From NCBI GenBank assembly GCA_036394995.1, contig DASWED010000015.1, positions 1 through 35,866 of the forward strand: a DNA stretch of 35,866 nucleotides, read 5' to 3'. Below the pieces are notes generated by a model that ran no database searches, was not told where the DNA came from, and was given only the letters and a program-made list of their open reading frames with translations. Source of the DNA: DASWED01 sp036394995. Lineage in GTDB: Bacteria; Actinomycetota; UBA4738; JACQTL01. The position numbers and the translations under genes are program-made. Shown here in pieces: positions 1-7,408 of this stretch; the first letter of the stretch is position 1; each line of letters opens with the position of its first letter.

Positions 1-1
1 G

Positions 2-79
2 GTGGGCTTCTGCCACTACAACTCGGCCGACGAGGTAGACCGGACGGTGGAGGAGCTGACTCGGATCGCCCGGGGATGA
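2..79 (+). CDS. C-terminal end of a class V aminotransferase (partial)
   Basis: Only the last 25 codons are in the window; the gene enters from the left edge and stops at TGA 77-79. The tail contains GFCHYNSADEVDRTVEEL, which resembles the C-terminus of PLP-dependent class V aminotransferases (cysteine desulfurase / isopenicillin-N epimerase-like), where a hydrophobic-HYN-x-xEEVD segment leads into the last helix. The catalytic lysine and cofactor site lie outside the window, so the substrate cannot be named. A tRNA gene follows on the other strand after about 20 bases. The family is inferred from a short match. Confidence 0.55.
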   Translation: MGFCHYNSADEVDRTVEELTRIARG

Positions 80-99
80 CCCGCGACCCTATCGGTTTG

Positions 100-172
100 A
101 GCCGGAGGTGGGACTCGAACCCACGACCTGCGGTTTACGAAACCGCTGCTCTGCCAACTGAGCTACCCCGGC
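100..172 (-). tRNA. tRNA-Thr (anticodon CGT)
   Basis: Reading the minus strand from 172, the acceptor strand GCCGGGG pairs with CTCCGGC with one G-T pair. A D-arm with AGCTCAGTTGGCAGAGC follows, then an anticodon stem GCGGT/ACCGC with loop TTCGTAA (anticodon CGT at 139-137) and a T-arm GTGGG-TTCGAGT-CCCAC. The discriminator base is at 100 and CCA is not encoded. It reads ACG codons, which are frequent in this GC-rich DNA. Confidence 0.97.
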
Positions 173-723
173 GGGCGTTGCAGAATAGCTGGCCCGATAC
201 CTGGTTGAGAACCCCTGAGTATCGCTCTCGCCGACAAGTCTAGTCAGGCAAAACCAGCAGCACGCATGGACTAGAACCGCCTGCCTCTACGGAAGCCAAG
301 TCGACCAGCGTTCGTGCCGACGAACCCGCGCGATCATACATGGGCGCCCGGCCCGGGTCCCCATCCGATCTGTGAGGGGTCCATGCCCCGACCCCGACGG
401 CTGAGAGCAGCTCATCGATGATCCGGCTAGCTTCATCAGCGTCGGGTGTGGGACTTAAGTCCTACTGCAGCCTTCGGCCGCAACCGAAAGCGCCTCGGGC
501 AGCTCGGGCGTGGTATCGACTGAAGGTCGGCCGGAGCCTGCGGGTTGAAGCCTGACCATCTCGGGGCGGGACCGTGGTCGGGCCGGCGGAGCCGGCCCTC
601 TGGCACTGGCACCCCGTGGTGCTCGACACTGCCGCCTCCTCCGTCGAGCGCGGACTGGCCCCGGCCACCGAACGTGGTGAACTTCGCGTGGATGACGTCC
701 GTTCGCCACGAGGAGGCGGGGCC
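173..723. other. Non-coding stretch before the orphan 516-aa gene
   Basis: About 550 bases without a convincing gene; open frames here have no recognisable protein. It contains a perfect 12-bp palindrome GGACTTAAGTCC at 451-462 and, nearer the gene, a cluster of hairpins (separate entry). The 3' end of tRNA-Thr faces away from this stretch, so it is not the usual side for a tRNA-targeted insertion. Confidence 0.6.
580..649 (+). other. Hairpin cluster in the leader of the 516-aa gene
   Basis: Three adjacent inverted repeats are visible. The first is an 8-bp perfect stem GGGCCGGC/GCCGGCCC with a 3-nt loop at 580-598. The second is a 5-bp stem GCACC/GGTGC with a 4-nt loop at 609-622. The third is a 7-bp stem GCTCGAC/GTCGAGC with a 15-nt loop at 621-649, which shares two bases with the second, so those two could be alternatives. 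The cluster ends about 75 bases before the ATG at 724. It could be a structured 5' leader or an element end. GC-rich DNA makes some hairpins likely by chance, but the close packing is notable. Confidence 0.4.
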
Positions 724-2274
724 ATGTCCGCGTTCGAGATCGTCCACCAGGATCGGATCGTCGGCAAGCTGACCTGCTTCGACCGCATGATCTTCAAGGG
801 CCACCTGTCCAGGCTGTACCAGCCCGGAGGGATGAAGGCGTTCCTGGACTCCCAGCACGTCTTGCTCAAGCACTTCGGGACATACGTGAAGCGCGTCACC
901 GAGGAGCTGAAGGCCCACGCCAAGCATCTCGCCGAGGATGCCGGCCGGCCGTACCTGTACCTGGCCGAGAACCACACGAAGGCCAAGGGCCGGTCCAAGG
1001 AGGACGTCGCCCGCGACATCGCCGCCCGAGACGGCGTCCACTCGGGCCTCGTCTGCGTGCTCAGCGCAGTCGAGCCGTGCACATCCTTCGCCGTGGCCGG
1101 CAACCGCGTCACTCATCGCCTGGAGATCGCGCGGCGACGCCGGAAGTGCCTGCACCTGTACTTCTACTTCGTGCACCGCGAGCTCGGGCTCTGCCACCTC
1201 CGCCTGCAGACCTGGTTCCCCTTCGAGGTCCAGATCTGGGCCAACGGCCGGGAGGCCCTGGCCCGATCCCTGGATCGTCGCCGGATCCCCTACCTCCGCC
1301 ACGCCAACGCCTTCCTGCGGGTCGGTGACTGGGCCGTGGCCCAGCGCCTGGCCGACCAGCTGGCCCGGCGTCGGTGGCCCCGGCTCCTCGACCACATGGC
1401 CCGGGAGGTCAACCCCCATCTGCGAACGCTCGCCCGGACCGGGTTCGGCGGGTACTACTGGGTGGCCGACCAGGTGGAGGTGGCCACCGACGTGGCGTTC
1501 CGCTCCCGCCCCGCCCTGGAGGGCATCCTCCCCCAGCTGTTCTCCCACGCCGCGCAGGCCTTCTCCGCCGAGGACGTCCTGCGCTTCCTCGGGCGCAAGC
1601 TTCATCCGGCGCTGGCCGCCGAGGTGAGGAGCGACGCCCGGCGCCGCCTTGAGGGGTGGCGGGTCAAGCACCGGATGGGGCGCAACTCCATCAAGTGCTG
1701 CGACAAGGTCTCCCTGCTCCGGGGGGAGACCACGATCAACGATCCGGCACAGTTCCGGGTCCTGCGTCTCAAGGACGGGCGTCGGCAGTGGTGCCCCATG
1801 CGCAAGGGGGTGGCCAACCTCCCCCGGTACCTCCAGGTCGGCTCGGGCGCGAACGAGCGGTACCTGGAGGCCCTGGCCTCGGCCGGGGACAACAGAGACG
1901 GGGTCGCCGCGCTCGACCGACTGTGCCGGCCCCGACGCAACCGAGGGCGCCGCCACGCCCGGTTCAACCCGGTCTCCGGACGGGACCTCGCCGCGTTCCG
2001 GGCCGTGATGGCGGGGGAGCACTCGATCGTCGGGTTCCGCAACGCCGACATCAGCAAGCGGCTGTGGCCCCTGTTCCCCGGCGATCCCGACGAGGCCCGC
2101 CGTCGCTGTGCCCAAGTCTCCCGCCTCATCGCCAAGCTTCGCGGCCACGGGCTGGTGGCGAAGGTTCCCCGGCACAACCTGTACCGCGTCACCGCCTACG
2201 GGCATCGCGTCCTATCAGCGGCAATTTCCGTCCACGATCTCCGCTTCCCCACCGCTTACGCGACCGCCGCCTGA
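724..2274 (+). CDS. Orphan 516-aa protein of an unassigned, possibly dispersed family
   Basis: The start is ATG 724, preceded by AGGAGG at 711-716 with 7-bp spacing; the open frame extends upstream to 574 without a better start. The N-terminal two thirds contain conserved-looking blocks such as GLVCVLSAVEPC, a KCLHLYFYFVH segment and GLCHLRLQTWFPF, rich in aromatic and basic residues. The last 90 residues look like a winged helix (RNADISKRLWPLF ... VSRLIAKLRGHGLVAKV ... YRVTAYGHRVL). I recall similar proteins annotated as hypothetical in many unrelated bacterial genomes, often in several copies, which would suit a mobile or selfish element, but no transposase, integrase or nuclease motif is certain. 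No signal peptide or membrane segment is seen. It stands alone, with a structured leader. The reading frame is well supported; the function is unknown. Confidence 0.8.
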   Translation: MSAFEIVHQDRIVGKLTCFDRMIFKGHLSRLYQPGGMKAFLDSQHVLLKHFGTYVKRVTEELKAHAKHLAEDAGRPYLYLAENHTKAKGRSKEDVARDIAARDGVHSGLVCVLSAVEPCTSFAVAGNRVTHRLEIARRRRKCLHLYFYFVHRELGLCHLRLQTWFPFEVQIWANGREALARSLDRRRIPYLRHANAFLRVGDWAVAQRLADQLARRRWPRLLDHMAREVNPHLRTLARTGFGGYYWVADQVEVATDVAFRSRPALEGILPQLFSHAAQAFSAEDVLRFLGRKLHPALAAEVRSDARRRLEGWRVKHRMGRNSIKCCDKVSLLRGETTINDPAQFRVLRLKDGRRQWCPMRKGVANLPRYLQVGSGANERYLEALASAGDNRDGVAALDRLCRPRRNRGRRHARFNPVSGRDLAAFRAVMAGEHSIVGFRNADISKRLWPLFPGDPDEARRRCAQVSRLIAKLRGHGLVAKVPRHNLYRVTAYGHRVLSAAISVHDLRFPTAYATAA

Positions 2275-2344
2275 AGCATTCGCAGACAACGCAAGTCCTG
2301 CGGGGCAATGGCATAGGGGTCTCACCCCTGGACCTGTCTGTGCG

Positions 2345-2827
2345 CTAGGAGCAGGCCCCTGGCGGATCCGTCGGGATGGTCTGGTTCGGCGTCCCGCTCG
2401 GAAGTATGAACGTCGTGTAGGCGTCGAAGCCGTCGTCCCGGGCAACGGCGCGGTGGACGTGCCCGAATCCAGGATCCATGAATCCCATTCCAGCCGTGTA
2501 CCACGTCGTCACGCACTCGCCCTGGACCTCGTGCTGGTACCCGAGCGACCCCCGCACGACGGTCACGATCGCCGGCCCAGGATGCGTGTGCCAGGCGAGC
2601 GCGCTTCCCGGGGCGCCCCGTAGGTGCCAGACGAACACGTCGGCGTGGTGATGCTTGACGGCGCGGGCAATCGGGCTGACGGCGAATTCGCCGACGTCGT
2701 TGTGCGTCGCCAAGAAGCCGACCGGAACGGTTGCCGGATCGACCTGCGGCACGTGAGCGGCGCCCGCCACGCCGCTAGACACTGTCATCGCCACGACAGC
2801 GCCGACGATCATCCATCTGATGCGCAT
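2345..2827 (-). CDS. Secreted cupin-fold protein
   Basis: The 160-aa product begins with a typical Sec signal peptide (MRIRWMIVGAVVAMTVSSG, cleavage near AGAA). The mature part has a single cupin-like barrel. HHADVFVWHL and LAWHTHPGPAIVTVVRGSLGY carry the histidines expected of a cupin metal site, with the conserved HTHPGP turn and a later GFGHVHRA histidine. Such proteins bind a metal or small ligand outside the membrane; the substrate is unknown. It is monocistronic: the upstream gap on its strand is about 200 bases, and it converges with the 516-aa gene across a 70-base gap. Confidence 0.8.
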   Translation of the reverse strand: MRIRWMIVGAVVAMTVSSGVAGAAHVPQVDPATVPVGFLATHNDVGEFAVSPIARAVKHHHADVFVWHLRGAPGSALAWHTHPGPAIVTVVRGSLGYQHEVQGECVTTWYTAGMGFMDPGFGHVHRAVARDDGFDAYTTFILPSGTPNQTIPTDPPGACS

Positions 2828-3030
2828 TACTCTCCCCTCCCTGCGTCCGGAAGCCGGTGGACGAACCGGCCCCTCCCTGTAACGGCAGTCTCCAACTCTC
2901 GGCCTCGATAGTCAAGTGCGGCTCAAGCCTCGACAATGCGCTCTGAAGCCGAAGCCCGAGCGCCATCGGTGAACATCATCCGTTGTTCTGGATTACGAAC
3001 GGGCGCTGCGGGGACGACAGTAGTGGAGGC

Positions 3031-3792
3031 CTAGGGTTCCCAGGGAGGCTCGATCTCCGAGTCCTCGGCGAACTCCGCCAGGTAGGCGAGGTCTTCGGGA
3101 TCTGGTTCCCAATCCTCGTCTTCAGGGGGCTCATCCCAAGCCGATCCGCCGACGAGGTCGCCGGCTTCCTCATTCCCTTCCGCCCGCCCAGACGGCTCTG
3201 GCATGAGAGTGCGTAGTGTGTTCACGATGTAGACGGTCGAATCTGCCGCGAGCCTGGCCTTCGTCTCTGTGTCTATCTGCGCGTGAACGACATGTTGGAC
3301 AAAGACCCAGGCGGCTGTGGTGAATGTCCGAATCCGCGCCCCCTCTTCCCCAGGAAACTCGGCGTTGAGCATGAGGCCGATCCGAAGCTTCGTGTCGTCA
3401 AGTTTGGGCATGGGGTCGCCCAGCTTCACGTGCCGATCGGGGTCAAAGACAACACGTCCAAGGGACAGCAAGATATCCCGGCACAGCAACCCTACGGCGC
3501 GGAAGTCCTCAGGAGTCTGCGCCGAGAGGTACCGTTGATTGAGTTGTCGGACCTGGTCATCGACGGGAATCCAGCCGGTCTCCGGTGCCTGGATCCCGGT
3601 GCCCAGACGTGGCATCTCCAGTCCGTCAAGGGCCTCCAGCGCAGGTTGGTATCGTCGGATGACGTGTTCGCGCCGAGCTGGGTACGTGGAGAGTTCGGGA
3701 CGCTCCTTGTAGAACCCGTACCAAAGCCAGAGATCACCCCAAGAATTCGGTTCGTCAAGTCCTAGCTGACGCAACCCCTTGTGGCGCCCCAC
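3031..3792 (-). CDS. Hypothetical protein with a helical region like defence/abortive-infection proteins
   Basis: The 253-aa product has no signal peptide or membrane helix. The start is a GTG at 3792 without a clear Shine-Dalgarno sequence, so it is uncertain. Residues of roughly 95-200 (TPEDFRAVGLLCRDILLSLG, then a VVHAQIDTETKA helix and VYIVNTLRTL) resemble a helical C-terminal region I recall from proteins annotated as phage-defence or HEPN-like. A proper HEPN RxxxxH motif is not seen. The last 50 residues are very acidic (DEPPEDEDWEPDPEDLA), as in proteins that mask a partner or mimic DNA. The coding DNA looks less GC-rich than its neighbours, suggesting acquisition. No toxin or antitoxin partner is adjacent. 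Function is not assigned. Confidence 0.65.
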   Translation of the reverse strand: MGRHKGLRQLGLDEPNSWGDLWLWYGFYKERPELSTYPARREHVIRRYQPALEALDGLEMPRLGTGIQAPETGWIPVDDQVRQLNQRYLSAQTPEDFRAVGLLCRDILLSLGRVVFDPDRHVKLGDPMPKLDDTKLRIGLMLNAEFPGEEGARIRTFTTAAWVFVQHVVHAQIDTETKARLAADSTVYIVNTLRTLMPEPSGRAEGNEEAGDLVGGSAWDEPPEDEDWEPDPEDLAYLAEFAEDSEIEPPWEP

Positions 3793-4098
3793 TCACTGCC
3801 CATTTCGCTCGCCGTGTGGTCGATGCGGTGCTCCCGGACGAGGGCGTCACCCAGGCCACAGCATCGGTTCGCTCCTGGTGCCCTGACTCGCACATCCTCC
3901 GGCGGGGGTTCCACATCATCCCCCGCTGCTGCAACGCGGGCGGAACTCATCACGATCCAGGGCTCGAGGTCGCTGTGAGCAACGAGACGAGGGCGGCCCT
4001 GAAGGCGGCGGCGTAATCGGGGCGGTCGCGCCGGTCCTGGGGGCCGAGCAACGAAGGCATCAGCTCTTGGTGACTGACAAGCGGGCAGCTCAACAAAC
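3793..4098. other. Gap without a convincing gene
   Basis: About 300 bases separate the acidic hypothetical gene from the LuxR fragment. A 66-codon plus-strand frame (3816-4016) starts with a GTG and has no ribosome binding site or recognisable domain. It could be a worn fragment of a longer gene, but nothing in it can be assigned. Confidence 0.5.
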
Positions 4099-4431
4099 TC
4101 AGCGGGCGATGACCTCCGACGGGGTTGGGGATGGCCTCAGTGCTTCGGCGAGTTGTAGGCGGGATCTGATCCCCAGTTTGCGATAGACGCTCGTGAGGTG
4201 AACCTCAACGGCCTTCACCGTGACGAACAGGGCCTGCGCGATTCCCTTGTTCGCCATGCCCTCGGCGGCCAGCTTGGCGACGCGACGCTCGCTGCCGGTC
4301 AGCGCGTCAACTCCGGTCACGACGAAGTCAAATCCCCGCCGAGGATCGCAAATTTCCCCAGGCGGCCCGCCCGGTGGGCCCGCTGGCGGCATCGGTCCGA
4401 ACACGTCCGCCGATCCGAGCGAAGCCGCCAC
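4099..4431 (-). pseudogene. LuxR-type DNA-binding domain fragment
   Basis: Residues 43-100 are a good LuxR/GerE helix-turn-helix (DALTGSERRVAKLAAEGMAN, then IAQALFVTVKAVEVHLTSVY and RKLGIRSRLQL). This version is typical of the C-terminus of large AAA/LAL-type LuxR regulators of about 900 residues. Here the frame is blocked by a stop a few codons above the GTG at 4431, and the 40 residues before the domain are proline/glycine-rich with no sensor, receiver or ATPase part. It is most simply the leftover 3' end of a large regulator gene, though a free-standing small regulator cannot be ruled out. Confidence 0.65.
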
Positions 4432-4531
4432 GGCAGCGGCTCGCCGCGGCCGTCACGTCTCGCGGATAGCACGGGCCGGCGCGGTCCACGGATCTTCCTG
4501 TGGATGCACGCCGACCTGGACCGATGCCGGG

Positions 4532-5701
4532 TCATCGCGTCGGGGCAGGTAAGGGCGCGGGCTCCTCGTACGGAGGAGCCTTTCGCCAGCTCCTGTTGCG
4601 CTGCCAGATCAGGTAGGTGAGGCCGCCGAGCGGGATCTGCACCCCGTAGGTCAGGGTCCGGAACAACAGGACCGCGGCGGCGATCTGCGCCCGGAAGAGG
4701 TCGAGCGGCACGTCTGCGGTGGACTTGCCGGCCGCGTACAGACCGCCGATGAGGGCGAGCTCGACGACGCCGAGACCTCCCGGCGTGATCGGCGCCGCCG
4801 ACAGGAGTCTGGCGAAGGCGAACACTGCCAGCACCTCGACCCAGCTCACCTCCTGCTCGGACACCCCGACGTGCCGAAGGGCGAGGAGCAGGACGAACCA
4901 CAACACCAGATGGCTGACGAGCGTCGTCACGGTGAGGGACACCCAGCGCGTCGCCACCAGTTCGATGGTCTGCTCTCGAAAGCGCACAGCGCCCTCGCCC
5001 CACGTGGTGACGGGGGGCTTCCGGAGCAGCCGTCGGATCCTCGACACGGCTCTCCCCATACCCTCGCCGATCGTCCGGGTGAACTGCTTCCTCCACAGCA
5101 TCAGGGTGAAGAGCACGAGACAGCCGACCAGGATGACAAGACCGATCAAGGCTGGGATCAGCAGCGCGGCCGTGGCCTGACCGGTCATGGCCAGGATGGC
5201 CAGGGCGACCACGGGCATGCCCAGCTTCAGGAAGCTGTTCCAGATGCCCGTGGTCGAGAGCATCAAGGCGATCTCGGAGCCGGTGAAGCCCCACGACCGG
5301 AGCATGCCGTAGGTCATGCCGGGCGCGATGACGCCGCCTCCGGGGAGGATGTTTGAGAGGGTGGTGGTGGTCTGGTTGTTGACGGCCGACTGCCAGAGTG
5401 TCAGCCCGGGCAACGCGGCCATCATCTGCCACCAGTACGTGAGCAGGTTGAACACGGTCGCGGCGACGAGCGAGGCGAGCTCCAACCAGGTGAGCGCGGT
5501 GATGGTCTTCCACACGGCGGAGTAGCTGGCGATCTTTGGAAGGATCAGGGCGAAGATCGCCACGACCACGCCGAGTGAGAGCAGGATCTGGACGGTGCGG
5601 GTCGCGCGCTTGTGCCGGCCGCCCTTGGGCGGAGGAGGAACGGGGACCTTCGGATCAGGAACGGACCCGGATGGCTCCGGCGGCTCGCGCGACATGCTCA
5701 T
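4532..5701 (-). CDS. YbhN-type flippase-like membrane protein (LPG synthase TM-region family), copy A
   Basis: The 389-aa integral membrane protein has about eight hydrophobic segments and a short basic, proline-rich N-terminus. Family marks include LPGGGVIAPGMTYGMLRSWG and APITPGGLGVVELALIG, the proline/glycine-rich motifs of the lysylphosphatidylglycerol synthase transmembrane-region family (PF03706; YbhN/AglD-like), thought to move or accommodate lipid-linked intermediates. It has no soluble aminoacyl-transferase domain. The start at 5701 overlaps the stop of the upstream PAP2 gene as ATGA, so the two are probably translationally coupled. It is a close paralog of the protein at 9711-10871; many blocks are identical, for example SRIRRLLRKPPV versus SWIRRLLRKPPV. 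Substrate is unknown. Confidence 0.85.
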   Translation of the reverse strand: MSMSREPPEPSGSVPDPKVPVPPPPKGGRHKRATRTVQILLSLGVVVAIFALILPKIASYSAVWKTITALTWLELASLVAATVFNLLTYWWQMMAALPGLTLWQSAVNNQTTTTLSNILPGGGVIAPGMTYGMLRSWGFTGSEIALMLSTTGIWNSFLKLGMPVVALAILAMTGQATAALLIPALIGLVILVGCLVLFTLMLWRKQFTRTIGEGMGRAVSRIRRLLRKPPVTTWGEGAVRFREQTIELVATRWVSLTVTTLVSHLVLWFVLLLALRHVGVSEQEVSWVEVLAVFAFARLLSAAPITPGGLGVVELALIGGLYAAGKSTADVPLDLFRAQIAAAVLLFRTLTYGVQIPLGGLTYLIWQRNRSWRKAPPYEEPAPLPAPTR

Positions 5702-6387
5702 GGGGGCCCCGGCCCGGTCGGATGCTCGCGGCGCTCGCGGCGCTCGCGGCGCTCCTGGACCACGATGGCGGGGACGAGCGCGAACGTCACACCCAAGAGC
5801 GTCCCGGCCACGGCGTCCGACAGCCAGTGCGCGGCGAGGTAGGCGCGTGAGAGCGCCATCAGCAACGCGAAGACGGCGGCGACCGTCCCCCAGATCGCCC
5901 GCTGGCGGCCGGTCGGCACGAAGGCGATGACCAGGGCCACGACGGTGACGGCGGTCGCCACGGCGTGTCCGGAGGGGAACGAACCCCCGCTCGTGTGAAC
6001 CAGCGACCCCGGGGGTCTCGCGCGGTGGTACGAGGCCTTGAGGACGCCGATGGCGATCTCCGAGAGCACGATCGCCGAGACGAATGCCGCGAGGTGCCAC
6101 CATCTCATGCGGAACACCAGGTAGCCGGCGGCGAGGATTCTCAAGGGGAGCGTCACGTTCACCGATCCGAGCACGTTCAAGACGTGTGCGGTGGAGGTGA
6201 GCCGCGCAGCCCGGTGATCGACCACCCACCGGAGGAACGCGTCGTCAACGCGCTGGACGAGGTCGCGGGTCGACGGGATGGCCACCAGCACGCAGATCGC
6301 GACGGCCAGGAGGGCGAGCGCGGCGGCGACGGCCCGGTCGCGGGGCTCGTTGTCGAGCAGGGCGTGCTCGTGCTCCTTGCGTGTCAG
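5698..6387 (-). CDS. PAP2-family membrane phosphatase, catalytic motifs intact
   Basis: All three PAP2 motifs are present in order: KASYHRARP (motif 1), SFPSGHAVAT (motif 2) and SRAYLAAHWLSD (motif 3, with catalytic histidine). Five to six membrane helices surround them. The family removes phosphate from lipid phosphates such as undecaprenyl pyrophosphate or phosphatidic acid at the outer face of the membrane. The start is uncertain: no in-frame ATG or GTG lies between the divergent gene and the first helix. I chose a CTG at 6387 preceded by AAGGAG; the frame stays open to a TTG at 6615 inside the divergent gene. The C-terminus ends in a charged ERRERRERRE run made by a 9-bp DNA repeat. It is coupled to YbhN copy A by a 4-base overlap. 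Confidence 0.85.
   Translation of the reverse strand: MTRKEHEHALLDNEPRDRAVAAALALLAVAICVLVAIPSTRDLVQRVDDAFLRWVVDHRAARLTSTAHVLNVLGSVNVTLPLRILAAGYLVFRMRWWHLAAFVSAIVLSEIAIGVLKASYHRARPPGSLVHTSGGSFPSGHAVATAVTVVALVIAFVPTGRQRAIWGTVAAVFALLMALSRAYLAAHWLSDAVAGTLLGVTFALVPAIVVQERRERRERREHPTGPGPP
5724..5755 (-). repeat. 9-bp tandem repeat in the PAP2 3' end
   Basis: Three exact copies of GCTCGCGGC (plus-strand sense) plus a partial fourth encode the repeated Glu-Arg-Arg tail of the PAP2 protein. Copy number can change by slippage without breaking the frame. Confidence 0.8.
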
Positions 6388-6481
6388 GGGGCCGTGGCTC
6401 CTTCGGGTCCGACCGTCGTCGATGGAGCGGGCATCGTAGCGGCCTTGGCCCGGCGACCCGAACCGCGTACTGTCCGATTCG

Positions 6482-7402
6482 ATGCGGGGGTTCCTCTGGG
6501 CACGAGGCTGGAGGCCCGCGGCGGCGGCGCTGCTGTTCCTGGTCGCATGCGGCGGGTCCGGGGCCTCGCCCGGCCCGGCGCCGTCGGCCGGCACCGTCGT
6601 CGTCGCGTCCTTCAACTTCCCGGAGTCCGAGGTCCTGGCGGAGGTCTACGGGCAGGCGCTGTTGGCGAGGGGCATCCCCGTGCGGATGGCCCTCCGCCTC
6701 GGACCGCGGGAGCTTGTCGAGCCGGCCCTGCTCCGTGGGCTCGTGCACCTGGTGCCGGAGTACCTCGGCTCGGCCCTCGACTTCCTTGCGCGGTCCCAGC
6801 GCGCCACCGCCAACCCGGAGGCGACGCACGAGGCGCTGGAGCGGGCTCTGGCGGGCACTGGAGCCGCCGCCCTGCCGAGCGCCGCAGCCCAGGACGCGAA
6901 CGCGCTCGCCGTCACGAAGGCCACGGCCGCGAGATACGGGCTCCGCTCGATCTCGGACCTCGCGCCGGTCGCGTCCGACATGGTGATGGGCGGACCACCC
7001 GAGTGCCCGCAGCGGCCGCTCTGCCTCCAGGGGTTGCGCGACGTGTACGGGCTCCGGTTTCGCGCCTTCGTCCCGCTCGACGCGGGGGGCCCGCTCACCT
7101 CGCGCGCTCTCGCGGAGGGAGACGTGGACGCCGCGTTGATGTTCACGACCGACCCGACCGTCGCCGAGCTGGGGTTCGTGCTGCTCCGGGACGACCTGCT
7201 GCTCGAGCCCGCGGAGAACGTCACGCCGCTCGTGAGCCGGGCTTTCCTTCGCCGGTACGGCACCCGGCTTTCCGGCGCCGTGGACGCGGTCTCGGCTCTG
7301 CTCACCACCAGCAAGCTGCTGCAGCTGAACCACGCAGTGGCGAGGGGGCAGCCGCCGGCCGACGTTGCGCGCGACTGGCTGGCGCGGAACGGGTTGGGCT
7401 GA
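6482..7402 (+). CDS. Orphan OpuAC-type (betaine/choline) substrate-binding lipoprotein
   Basis: The 306-aa product has a lipoprotein signal ending in LLFLVAC-GG. The mature part follows the OpuAC/OpuCC type II binding-protein pattern: TVVVASFNFPESEVLAEVYG at the start, VPEYLGSALDFL in place of the usual PEYTGT, and a second lobe with GDVDAALMFTTDPT. Family members capture quaternary amines for an ABC importer in osmoprotection. No matching permease or ATPase lies in this window, so it either serves a distant transporter or has been reused as a sensor or lipid-module accessory. It is followed after 6 bases by the PAP2-kinase gene and is probably cotranscribed with it. It is divergent from the PAP2 gene at 5698-6387. 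Confidence 0.8.
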   Translation: MRGFLWARGWRPAAAALLFLVACGGSGASPGPAPSAGTVVVASFNFPESEVLAEVYGQALLARGIPVRMALRLGPRELVEPALLRGLVHLVPEYLGSALDFLARSQRATANPEATHEALERALAGTGAAALPSAAAQDANALAVTKATAARYGLRSISDLAPVASDMVMGGPPECPQRPLCLQGLRDVYGLRFRAFVPLDAGGPLTSRALAEGDVDAALMFTTDPTVAELGFVLLRDDLLLEPAENVTPLVSRAFLRRYGTRLSGAVDAVSALLTTSKLLQLNHAVARGQPPADVARDWLARNGLG

Positions 7403-7408
7403 GCGAGC

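Noticed and set aside
100..723. tRNA-Thr as an integration site for the 516-aa gene region
   Set aside because: The tRNA 3' end faces the other way, and no copy of its 3' end was seen inside the window.
436..2205. 589-codon open frame on the minus strand
   Set aside because: It mirrors the 516-aa gene, lacks a domain and has the Gly/Pro/Val bias of a GC-rich antisense frame.
3816..4016. 66-codon plus-strand frame
   Set aside because: No ribosome site or recognisable domain; perhaps a worn fragment, but nothing can be claimed.
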